Source: Phaeocystidibacter sp965659725 (lineage in GTDB: Bacteria; Bacteroidota; Bacteroidia; Flavobacteriales; Schleiferiaceae). From it: a DNA stretch of 11,148 nt. Below the pieces are notes generated by a model. That model was not told where the DNA came from. It ran no database searches and was given only the letters and a program-made list of their open reading frames with translations. The stretch covers positions 1-11,148 of the forward strand of contig CBFHXG010000055.1 in NCBI GenBank assembly GCA_965659725.1, in the 5' to 3' direction. The first letter of the stretch is position 1, and each line of letters begins with the position of its first letter. Below, one piece after another: positions 1-6,767 of the stretch. The position numbers were made by a program, and so were the translations under genes.

Positions 1-521
1 GGAGTAGTGTTGATGATGAGCTGCACATACGGCAGGATGTTTCCATTCAATTGCGAATAACTGAGTTGTCCGGGTTTCGGATCTCTCGAAACATGCATGA
101 ACTGAATCCCCCTGCGCTCTAAAGCAAAAGCTACTGCCTTGCTCGCTCCACCCGTACCGAGAATCAATGCCTTTTGATCCGTGGGTTCGAGGAAGGGGAG
201 GAGAGATCTTTCAAAACCAATATGGTCCGTATTGAATCCTTTCCAGCGGCCATCCTCCATCTTTTTGATGGTATTGACCGCTCCGATCTTTCTTGCATCC
301 TCGCTCAATTCATCGAGGTAGGGGAGGATAGCTTCCTTGTAAGGGATGGTCACGTTGAATCCGCGGAAGTCCTGCTCCTTCAGATTCTCAAACTGTTCAA
401 TAGTCTCCAACTCACAGTTCTCATAAGAGCTATTTTCGATGCCTTCCCTCTCGAATTTCGAGGTGAAGTAGGCTTTAGAAAAGGAATGATCCAAGGTCTT
501 GCCAATTAGTCCTAGTCGCAT
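1..521 (-). CDS. aroE: Shikimate dehydrogenase AroE (C-terminal part cut by window edge)
   Basis: Reduces 3-dehydroshikimate to shikimate with NADPH in the cytoplasm, a step of aromatic amino acid and chorismate synthesis. I translated the reverse strand from the ATG at 521: it opens MRLGLIGKTLDHSFSKAYF. The family's substrate-binding S-x-S is at residues 13-15, and GFNVTIPYKE holds the catalytic Lys62. GAVNTI is at 80-85 and GFNTDHIGF holds the catalytic Asp99. The nucleotide-binding loop LGTGGASKA is at 121-129, and the visible part ends in the IINTT strand. About 173 residues are present; the family is usually near 250-270, so roughly the last third lies outside the window. The start is 2 nt beyond the stop of the DUF368 gene, so it is the third gene of a leftward operon and probably translationally coupled to it. 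No internal defect is seen. The identification is firm. Confidence 0.95.
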   Translation of the reverse strand, partial: MRLGLIGKTLDHSFSKAYFTSKFEREGIENSSYENCELETIEQFENLKEQDFRGFNVTIPYKEAILPYLDELSEDARKIGAVNTIKKMEDGRWKGFNTDHIGFERSLLPFLEPTDQKALILGTGGASKAVAFALERRGIQFMHVSRDPKPGQLSYSQLNGNILPYVQLIINTT

Positions 522-523
522 AA

Positions 524-1516
524 TCAGTCTGCATCAGGCTTCTGACCACCCATCTTTTCGAGGGCGAAGATCAATATCATGCCGAATACAGCAAGACCAA
601 TAGCCGGCCACAACTGTGGATCTGCCTGTGTTTGTCCTACTACCTCCGTACCATTGAGTACCGGTGTGGTGAAATCGGCCGGCAGTACGGTTTTTTCGAT
701 CACGTTCACTACCTCTTCATCTGCTTCACCGGCGTGTTTGATCATGACCTGTTCCACGCGCTTCCATGGCCAGATCTTGTTAAGTGAACCGAGAAGGAAG
801 CCAGAAAGCAAGGCAATGGTAATGTCGTGGTACTTGGCAAACATCACCTTGAGCAGGCGGGCGAAGGAAAGTAGACCGATCACAGCACCTACGCCAAACA
901 CGGCAATGATAACGAGATCTCTTTCGTGTATAGCGTTCAATATCAAAGCATAACTGCCTAATAGTACAAGGATGAAGGATCCTGAGATACCCGGCAGGAT
1001 CATGGCGCAAATTGCGATACAACCACTGATGAAGATGTACCACAGTTCACCGTTGGCTCCTGAAGCAGGAAGAATGGTGATAGCGTAGGCAATAACTGCC
1101 CCTAGAATGAAACCAATGACGGGCGGGACTCCCCACTTTTTCACTTGCTTGCCTACGAAGAAGATACTTGCGAAGACCAATCCAAAGAAGAAACTCCAAA
1201 GAAGAACAGGTTCATTCTCAAGAAGCCAAGTAATTCCCTTGGCAAGGGAGAGGATGGAGATCCCAATTCCAATAAACAACGACACGAAGAACCAACCATT
1301 GATATAATTCCAGGCAGCTCCGAGACCATCCTTTCTCAATGTCTTGATCGCGTGAATATTGATGCGATTGATGCTCTCTATGAGTTCCTCGTAAATTCCA
1401 GTGATAAATGCGATGGTTCCTCCTGAAACTCCGGGTACTACATCGGCTGCGCCCATGGCCAATCCTCGCAATGTAATGCCCAAATATTGAGCGATCGATC
1501 TTTTCTTCGTATCCAA
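524..1516 (-). CDS. DUF368 (PopT-family) membrane protein, probable polyprenyl-phosphate translocase
   Basis: Multi-pass inner-membrane protein of about 330 aa. It shows the family's two P-G-x-S-G motifs: GAADVVPGVSGGT (PG at residues 28-29) and LPGISGSF (PG at 175-176), each leading into a hydrophobic helix, plus about 8-10 membrane segments in all. A polar stretch rich in E/D (roughly residues 250-295) sits before the last membrane helix. DUF368 proteins were shown in other bacteria (PopT) to flip undecaprenyl phosphate back to the cytoplasmic face for reuse in wall and glycan synthesis; the role here is inferred from family. There is no ATG ahead of the conserved core: the frame opens with a TTG at 1555 and has another TTG at 1516. 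I prefer 1516 because MDTKKRSIAQYLG leaves about 20 residues before MGAADVVPG, as is usual for the family. The longer form would have 343 aa. It lies between the TPR gene and aroE in one operon. Confidence 0.9.
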   Translation of the reverse strand: MDTKKRSIAQYLGITLRGLAMGAADVVPGVSGGTIAFITGIYEELIESINRINIHAIKTLRKDGLGAAWNYINGWFFVSLFIGIGISILSLAKGITWLLENEPVLLWSFFFGLVFASIFFVGKQVKKWGVPPVIGFILGAVIAYAITILPASGANGELWYIFISGCIAICAMILPGISGSFILVLLGSYALILNAIHERDLVIIAVFGVGAVIGLLSFARLLKVMFAKYHDITIALLSGFLLGSLNKIWPWKRVEQVMIKHAGEADEEVVNVIEKTVLPADFTTPVLNGTEVVGQTQADPQLWPAIGLAVFGMILIFALEKMGGQKPDAD

Positions 1517-1593
1517 GGTGAAATGAATTTCCGGTAAAGGTAGGGAAAGGGACAAAACGCCCCGATGCTCGAATTAAGAAGGGATCGAATTCC

Positions 1594-2985
1594 TTACGGC
1601 TTGAATTTTTCGATCACCTGTACCAACTCGATATCATCCATCAAGTGTGGGAAGTAGTTGATGATCGCCTCACCCACCGTATCGCTTTGTTCCATTCCCT
1701 TCGTGAGCACTCCAAAGGCCTCATCGCGCTCGTCGATAGAGAAGAGGTAGCCAGAAAGTACCGCGTGTAGTTCAGCGCTATCTGAATTGAACTTGATGCC
1801 TTCGTGAAGCATGTCGATCGCCTGGTCTACTAAGTCGATGTCCAGCAACAATTCGGCATAATCAATGAAGATGTCTGGCTCGTGGAAGCCCAATCGCAAA
1901 ATGGCCTTATAACACTCCTCAGCCTCGAGCAACATGCCAACCCTCTTGTAGATGTCGGCCGCGATCACATAGTAATCAGGATTTTCAGAATCCAATCCTA
2001 CCGCTTTCTTAATGCTGTGAATGCTCTCAAAATAGCGTTCTTGATCGAGGTAAATCAACGCCAATTCCAGATAGGCTTCGTCGAGCTCCTCATCGAGATC
2101 TACTGCCCGCTTGAAGGCACGCAATGCCTCATCTTGTTGATTAAGCTGACGATAACAATTGCCGATGCGGTAGTAGCTATATCCAGTGGGTTCGTCCGAT
2201 TCAAAAGACGCGCGAATGGTTTCAGCCGCTTCTTCGTAATGCCCCATGCGCTCTAGGACACGGGCCTTTTCATAGTAGGCAGCCGTAAATCCGTCGTCGA
2301 TCACCAAAGCATAATCCAATGCCCAAATGGATTTCTCCATCTTGTTCAATTTGGAGTAGGTAATGCCCAAATGGTACCAAGCGATCTCGTTGAAAGGGTT
2401 CTTATCTATAAATCCGGTGAAGAAATCAACGGCCTTACTTCCCTCATTGAGCATATCGAAACACACCGCCAAGTTGTAGAGCAGAAGCTCGTCCTCTGGA
2501 AACTCCTCAATAGCGAGGCGTAGGAATTTAACGGATTCCTCGTATCTACCTAGTGCCTGGTACTCAGCCGCGATCATTGGGTAGATCTCGGCTCCGTCTT
2601 CCGACTTATCTATGGCCGACTTGAACATTCGGATGGCCTGCGAGTGCATGCCTTGTTTGGAAGCGATCGTTCCTCGAGCGATCAACATTTCATAGTTGAA
2701 TGGATCGAGGGATTCAGCTCTATCCAACTCTTTCTCAGCCAAATCGATCTTATCCATAGCCACTAGGTATTGGGCACGTTTCAATGGAAAAGTGGCCACG
2801 TTAGGGTGCTGGCTAGAAGCGATATCGATGGCGTGGAGGGCTTTCTGATAACGACCTGTTTCCAAGTAGTATTCAGCAATGTGTTCGAACTCTTCTACAT
2901 CGAAGAACCGGACATCTTGCTCCTTCATCATCGTTTCAAACCTAGCAATAAGATGTTCGGTATGGGGCTGATCAGAATCAAACAT
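1594..2985 (-). CDS. Tetratricopeptide repeat protein (about 12 TPRs)
   Basis: A 463-aa protein made almost wholly of TPR units of about 34 residues, which I could divide into twelve from about residue 28 to 430. Each follows the usual pattern, for example YYRIGNCYRQLNQQDEALRAF and AYLELALIYLDQERYFESI. It has no signal peptide or membrane segment, so it should be cytoplasmic, and it is acidic overall. TPR arrays bind other proteins or peptides; no catalytic domain is visible and the partner cannot be read from the sequence. It starts with ATG at 2985 and is the first gene of the operon, downstream of a strong Bacteroidota-type promoter. The DUF368 membrane protein and aroE follow it. The order suggests a scaffold or regulator co-expressed with the DUF368 transporter, but this is inference. 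The TPR assignment itself is certain. Confidence 0.93.
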   Translation of the reverse strand: MFDSDQPHTEHLIARFETMMKEQDVRFFDVEEFEHIAEYYLETGRYQKALHAIDIASSQHPNVATFPLKRAQYLVAMDKIDLAEKELDRAESLDPFNYEMLIARGTIASKQGMHSQAIRMFKSAIDKSEDGAEIYPMIAAEYQALGRYEESVKFLRLAIEEFPEDELLLYNLAVCFDMLNEGSKAVDFFTGFIDKNPFNEIAWYHLGITYSKLNKMEKSIWALDYALVIDDGFTAAYYEKARVLERMGHYEEAAETIRASFESDEPTGYSYYRIGNCYRQLNQQDEALRAFKRAVDLDEELDEAYLELALIYLDQERYFESIHSIKKAVGLDSENPDYYVIAADIYKRVGMLLEAEECYKAILRLGFHEPDIFIDYAELLLDIDLVDQAIDMLHEGIKFNSDSAELHAVLSGYLFSIDERDEAFGVLTKGMEQSDTVGEAIINYFPHLMDDIELVQVIEKFKP

Positions 2986-3033
2986 GAATGAACATTATTA
3001 GTACCTATCTCAAGGTATCTTTTTCATGCACTG

Positions 3034-3063
3034 CAAAGATAGGTTGGTCAAATCGATTTTCAA
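3034..3063 (-). promoter_or_regulatory. Bacteroidota-type promoter for the TPR-DUF368-aroE operon
   Basis: On the minus strand, TTG at 3063-3061 is followed after exactly 19 nt by TATCTTTG at 3041-3034. This matches the Bacteroidota primary sigma factor consensus TTG-N19-TAnnTTTG perfectly. The predicted transcript would begin near 3027-3029, giving a leader of about 42 nt before the TPR ATG. The leader contains a weak 5-bp inverted repeat (TACCT at 3002-3006 with AGGTA at 3013-3017). It faces away from tex, so the region is a divergent promoter area. Confidence 0.75.
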
Positions 3064-3103
3064 CAGAGTAATCAACAAGCTTTCACAGGCTCTTTGCATT
3101 GCT

Positions 3104-3112
3104 TTATTTTGG
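3104..3112 (+). promoter_or_regulatory. Possible weak -7 box for tex
   Basis: The plus strand reads TTATTTTGG just before tex. TTATTTTG differs from TAnnTTTG at one base, and TATTTTG has one base less than the consensus spacing. No TTG lies at the expected upstream distance. If used, transcription would begin near 3118, about 15 nt before the TTG start I prefer for tex. It would also rule out the upstream TTG at 3094 as a start. The call is tentative. Confidence 0.3.
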
Positions 3113-3132
3113 CTTTCACAAACGATTTCACA

Positions 3133-5262
3133 TTGGATACAAAACTTGAATTGCTGGCGAAAGGCCAGAATATATCTACTCAACGCACGAACGCCATCAT
3201 TCGTTTGATAGACGAAGGCGCCACCATTCCTTTCATGGCTAGATACCGAAAGGAAGCTACTGGAGGGATGGATGAGGTGGAATTGGGGCATTTCATCGAT
3301 GAGTGGAACCGACTTAAAGAAGTGGAGAAACGCCGCGAGTATATCCTAAAGGCCATCCAAGAACAAGATAAACTCACTCCTGAGCTCAAGGAGAGTCTGG
3401 ATTCTACCTGGGACCTCAATACGCTTGAGGATATTTACCTTCCCTATAAGTCAAAGCGCAAGACGAAGGCAGATGTGGCCATTGAGAAAGGTCTGTTGCC
3501 CTTAGCTAAGCAGATCATGGCCCAAAGGAATCAGGATCTAGAAACGATGTTGCTTCGCCATGTGCCCAATGGCATTGAAATCGCAGAAGGTCTCGAAGGC
3601 GCCAAACACATAATGGCCGAGTGGATCAATGAGCGGATCTCGCTTCGTAACCATCTCCGTCGCGCTTTGGAAAGGGAAGGCCGTATCGTTTCTAAGCTAA
3701 AGCGAGGAGTTGACGCTAGTTCAGAAGAGGCACAAACCTTTGCCGATTACCATAAACACGAGGAATCCGCTCGCCGTTGCCCTTCCCACCGTTGGTTGGC
3801 TATGCATAGAGGAGAGAAGAACGGCATCCTATCCATAGGTATTCAGATCCCCGACTCATCGGTAGAGCAAGCCATGGAGCGGTATGTCATCAAAGGAAAC
3901 GGTGAGGCCTCCAATGCAGTAATGGATGCGGCCATGGATGCCTGGAAACGACTCTTAATCCCAAGTTTGTCGAACGAATACGCCACAGAGCTCACCAAAA
4001 AGGCACAAGAAGCAGCGATCGATGTTTTTGCCATCAACCTTGAGCCCCTTTTACTCCAACCTCCAATGGGTGCTTTGCGCACCCTGGCCATCGATCCTGG
4101 TTTTCGCACGGGTTGCAAGGTGGTTTGCCTCGACGAGAATGGGGAGCTCGAACACAATGAAACCATTTATCCGCATCCTCCACAAAAACAATGGGCTGAA
4201 GCGCAAAAGAAGCTTCGCTCGTTGGTATCTGCCTATAAGATCGAAGCTATATCCATTGGAAACGGTACGGCAGGAAGGGAAACAGAGCAGCTGGTGAAGT
4301 CGATCCGTTTCGATCGCGATGTGAAGGTATTTGTCGTAAACGAAGATGGTGCATCCATCTATAGTGCTTCCAAGGTGGGCAGAAAGGAGTTTCCAGATAA
4401 AGATGTAACCGTTAGAGGTGCCGTGAGCATAGGTCGAAGATTACAAGACCCATTGGCCGAGCTCGTGAAGATCGAACCACAACACATCGGGGTAGGGCAA
4501 TACCAACACGATCTGGAACCAAAACGACTTGAAGAGCGATTGGGCAGAGTGGTAGAGAAGTGTGTAAACGCTGTAGGTGTAGAGCTAAATTCAGCTTCAC
4601 CCTCCCTTCTGCAACACATTTCAGGTGTAGGGCCAACCCTCAGCGAATCCATCGTCAATTATCGAAGAGAAAATGGTCTGTTTACCTCTCGTAAAGCGCT
4701 GTTAGAAGTGCCGCGATTAGGACAAAAGGTCTATCAACAAGCGGCGGGATTCCTTCGAGTCAATGCCTCGGATGAAGTCTTAGACCAAACCGGCGTTCAC
4801 CCTGAGCGATATATTTTGGTGAAGAAGATCGCCAAGTCCGTAGGGTGCTCTGTAGCCGAGCTGATCCGAAATCGATCCAAGTTGGAGGAGGTAAACTGGC
4901 AGGTCTTTGTTTCCGATGAAGTGGGTATGCCAACCCTTCAGGATATCAAAGAGGAGCTCTTACGTCCAGCGCGCGATCCGCGCGGGAGCGTGAAAGTATT
5001 CGAGTTTGCCGACATCAAGAGCATGGAAGACCTGCACGAGGGTATGGAATTGCCAGGGATCGTTACGAACCTCACGGATTTTGGCGCCTTTGTGGATATC
5101 GGTATCAAACAGAATGGCCTCATTCACATCAGCAAGCTGAAGGATGGATATGTAGGGCATCCAAGTGAAGTGCTTCAAGTGCAAAATCATGTTCTGACAC
5201 GCGTGGAAAGCATCGATGCTCAGAGAAATCGTATTGGACTTAGATTACTCAACCTTCTCTAG
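3133..5262 (+). CDS. tex: Tex family RNA-binding protein (YqgF, HhH and S1 domains)
   Basis: Cytoplasmic nucleic-acid-binding protein of the Tex/YhgF family, linked in other bacteria to transcription and RNA metabolism. From the start I chose it has 709 aa, normal for the family. Domains in order: an N-terminal helical region with IPFMARYRKEATGG near residues 34-47; a YqgF/RuvC-like domain beginning LAIDPGFRTG (Asp321) and including IGNGTAGRETE (Asn377) and NEDGASIYSASKVGR; the linker motif GVGQYQHD (456-460); a helix-hairpin-helix region around SGVGP (497-501); and a C-terminal S1 domain from about 637 (VTNLTDFGAFVDIGIKQNG). No ATG lies upstream of the conserved core in this frame: the only starts are TTG at 3094 and at 3133. 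The second gives MDTKLELLAKGQNIS, the length expected before the IPF.ARYRK motif. The gene is divergent from the TPR operon and 67 nt upstream of the phosphomutase. Confidence 0.94.
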   Translation: MDTKLELLAKGQNISTQRTNAIIRLIDEGATIPFMARYRKEATGGMDEVELGHFIDEWNRLKEVEKRREYILKAIQEQDKLTPELKESLDSTWDLNTLEDIYLPYKSKRKTKADVAIEKGLLPLAKQIMAQRNQDLETMLLRHVPNGIEIAEGLEGAKHIMAEWINERISLRNHLRRALEREGRIVSKLKRGVDASSEEAQTFADYHKHEESARRCPSHRWLAMHRGEKNGILSIGIQIPDSSVEQAMERYVIKGNGEASNAVMDAAMDAWKRLLIPSLSNEYATELTKKAQEAAIDVFAINLEPLLLQPPMGALRTLAIDPGFRTGCKVVCLDENGELEHNETIYPHPPQKQWAEAQKKLRSLVSAYKIEAISIGNGTAGRETEQLVKSIRFDRDVKVFVVNEDGASIYSASKVGRKEFPDKDVTVRGAVSIGRRLQDPLAELVKIEPQHIGVGQYQHDLEPKRLEERLGRVVEKCVNAVGVELNSASPSLLQHISGVGPTLSESIVNYRRENGLFTSRKALLEVPRLGQKVYQQAAGFLRVNASDEVLDQTGVHPERYILVKKIAKSVGCSVAELIRNRSKLEEVNWQVFVSDEVGMPTLQDIKEELLRPARDPRGSVKVFEFADIKSMEDLHEGMELPGIVTNLTDFGAFVDIGIKQNGLIHISKLKDGYVGHPSEVLQVQNHVLTRVESIDAQRNRIGLRLLNLL

Positions 5263-5329
5263 CCGATTTCTCAGTTGTAGTTCCGAAATTTGACACCGAC
5301 CCAGTTACGAATGACTTAACCACATAACC

Positions 5330-6724
5330 ATGACACTGATCAAATCTATTTCCGGTATTCGAGGAACCATCGGCGGAAGCCCAGGAGATGCTTTAACTCC
5401 CGTGGATGCCGTTCAATTTGCTGCGGCATATGGAACTTGGCTGAGGAAGCGCCATCAGAAATCGGAGGCCTTGAAGGTGATCATTGGTCGAGACGCTCGT
5501 CCTAGTGGCGCGATGGTTAGTCAACTTGTATCCAATACGCTCATTGGTTTGGGTATCGACATCGTAGACGTTGGACTCAGCACAACTCCAACAGTGGAGG
5601 TCATGGTACCAGAGTTCGGTGCCGATGGAGGGATCATCCTCACCGCTTCTCATAATCCCATCAATTGGAATGCATTAAAACTTCTCAATGAAAAAGGAGA
5701 GTTCGTGAATGCGCAGGATGGAGCCGAGATCCTCGAAATTGCTGAAAAAGGAGAGATGGTTTTTGCTGAGGTTGAAGCCCTTGGTAAGCAATCTACCTAC
5801 GACCATGCCATTGCCGATCACATCAAAATGATCCTAGACCTCGATGAGGTGGATGTGGAAGCGATAAAAAGTGCGGGTTTCAAAGTGGCCATCGATGCCG
5901 TGAATAGCACGGGTGGTATATCCATTCCTCCTTTGTTGAAAGCCCTTGGTGTAAACGACATCGTTGAGTTATACTGTGAGCCTACGGGCATCTTCCCACA
6001 TAATCCAGAACCACTCGAGAAGCACTTGGGCGACATCATGAAGGCAGTGCCTGGATCGGGTGCCGATTTCGGTGTGGTAGTGGATCCGGATGTAGACCGA
6101 CTCGCTCTGATCTCTGAAGATGGCAGCATGTTTGGCGAAGAATATACACTTGTGGCTATTGCAGATTACCTCCTGGGCCGCTCTACAGGTCACGCTGTAA
6201 GCAACTTGAGTTCATCTCGTGCACTTCGCGATATCGCTGAGAAGCACGGAGGCACTTATTCCGCATCTGCGGTTGGTGAAGTGAATGTTGTCACCGAAAT
6301 GAAAGCAAAGAATGCCGTGATTGGCGGTGAAGGTAACGGAGGTGTCATCTTCCCTAAACTCCACTATGGTCGCGATAGTCTCGTTGGTATCGCATTGTTC
6401 CTTACGCATCTGGCCCATAAGAAGGTCAAGGTCTCTGAGCTTCGCAAGAGTTACACAGATTACTTCATGGCCAAGGAGAAGATCCAACTTACACCTGACC
6501 TCGACGTTGATGCGATCCTAGCGAAAGCGGCGGACGCATATCAGAATGAGGATGTGAGTACGATCGACGGAGTGAAGATCAACTTTGAAAAGAGCTGGGT
6601 TCACTTAAGGAAGTCGAATACAGAGCCGATCATCCGCGTTTACACAGAAGCTCCTTCCAAACAAGAAGCAGATGACCTTGCTCAACGCTTTATCAATGAG
6701 TTAGGCGCATTCGCCAAAGGGTAA
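5330..6724 (+). CDS. glmM: Phosphoglucosamine mutase / phosphohexomutase (GlmM type)
   Basis: A 464-aa alpha-D-phosphohexomutase. GlmM converts glucosamine-6-phosphate to glucosamine-1-phosphate for UDP-GlcNAc, hence peptidoglycan and lipid A. All four family sites are visible. The phosphoserine loop LTASHNP has Ser107 as the phosphate carrier. The magnesium loop DPDVDR has Asp252, 254 and 256. The sugar-recognition loop is GGEGNGGVIFP (Glu334), and the phosphate-binding loop is RKSNTEPIIRVY (427-437). The N-terminal SGIRGTIG is typical. The loop GEGNGG rather than the GEQSGH of classical bacterial GlmM resembles the archaeal/Bacteroidota group, where phosphomannomutase or phosphoglucomutase activity is also possible. 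The substrate is therefore inferred, the reaction class is sure. It starts with ATG at 5330, preceded by an A/C-rich stretch and no clear Shine-Dalgarno sequence. Confidence 0.88.
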   Translation: MTLIKSISGIRGTIGGSPGDALTPVDAVQFAAAYGTWLRKRHQKSEALKVIIGRDARPSGAMVSQLVSNTLIGLGIDIVDVGLSTTPTVEVMVPEFGADGGIILTASHNPINWNALKLLNEKGEFVNAQDGAEILEIAEKGEMVFAEVEALGKQSTYDHAIADHIKMILDLDEVDVEAIKSAGFKVAIDAVNSTGGISIPPLLKALGVNDIVELYCEPTGIFPHNPEPLEKHLGDIMKAVPGSGADFGVVVDPDVDRLALISEDGSMFGEEYTLVAIADYLLGRSTGHAVSNLSSSRALRDIAEKHGGTYSASAVGEVNVVTEMKAKNAVIGGEGNGGVIFPKLHYGRDSLVGIALFLTHLAHKKVKVSELRKSYTDYFMAKEKIQLTPDLDVDAILAKAADAYQNEDVSTIDGVKINFEKSWVHLRKSNTEPIIRVYTEAPSKQEADDLAQRFINELGAFAKG

Positions 6725-6741
6725 CTAATAGGCCCCTTTTG
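6715..6741 (+). terminator. Possible stem-loop terminator at the end of the phosphomutase gene
   Basis: AAAGGG (6716-6721) can pair with CCCTTT (6734-6739) across a 12-nt loop that contains the glmM stop codon. The second arm runs into TTTTG, a very short U-run. The stem is only six to seven pairs with a weak tail, so any termination may be partial. Confidence 0.3.
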
Positions 6742-6749
6742 TATCTTTG
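6742..6749 (+). promoter_or_regulatory. -7 promoter box ahead of the class V PLP enzyme pair
   Basis: TATCTTTG matches the Bacteroidota -7 consensus TAnnTTTG exactly and is identical to the box of the TPR operon. A TTG at the usual -33 distance is missing (the bases there are GGT), so strength is uncertain. A start of transcription near 6755 would leave a leader of about 13 nt before the ATG at 6768. The TTG inside this box is in frame with the downstream gene but should not be taken as its start. Confidence 0.45.
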
Positions 6750-6767
6750 TTATTTAATTGCTTGCCC

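Noticed and set aside
174..509. Plus-strand open frame of 111 codons opposite aroE
   Set aside because: It is the antisense shadow of aroE; the minus-strand frame carries clear shikimate dehydrogenase motifs while this one shows no family pattern.
3010..3291. Minus-strand open frame of 93 codons spanning the divergent promoter region and the 5' end of tex
   Set aside because: It overlaps the tex coding sequence and the promoter of the TPR operon and shows no domain; only its last five codons are noted as a possible leader peptide.
5263..5329. A terminator or promoter between tex and the phosphomutase gene
   Set aside because: Only a 5-bp ATTTC/GAAAT pairing and the poor -7-like GAAATTTG with no upstream TTG are visible; too weak to annotate.
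6747..6767. TTG at 6747 as the start of the class V PLP enzyme
   Set aside because: The TTG is the end of an exact TATCTTTG promoter box; ATG 6768 gives a sensible N-terminus after a short leader.
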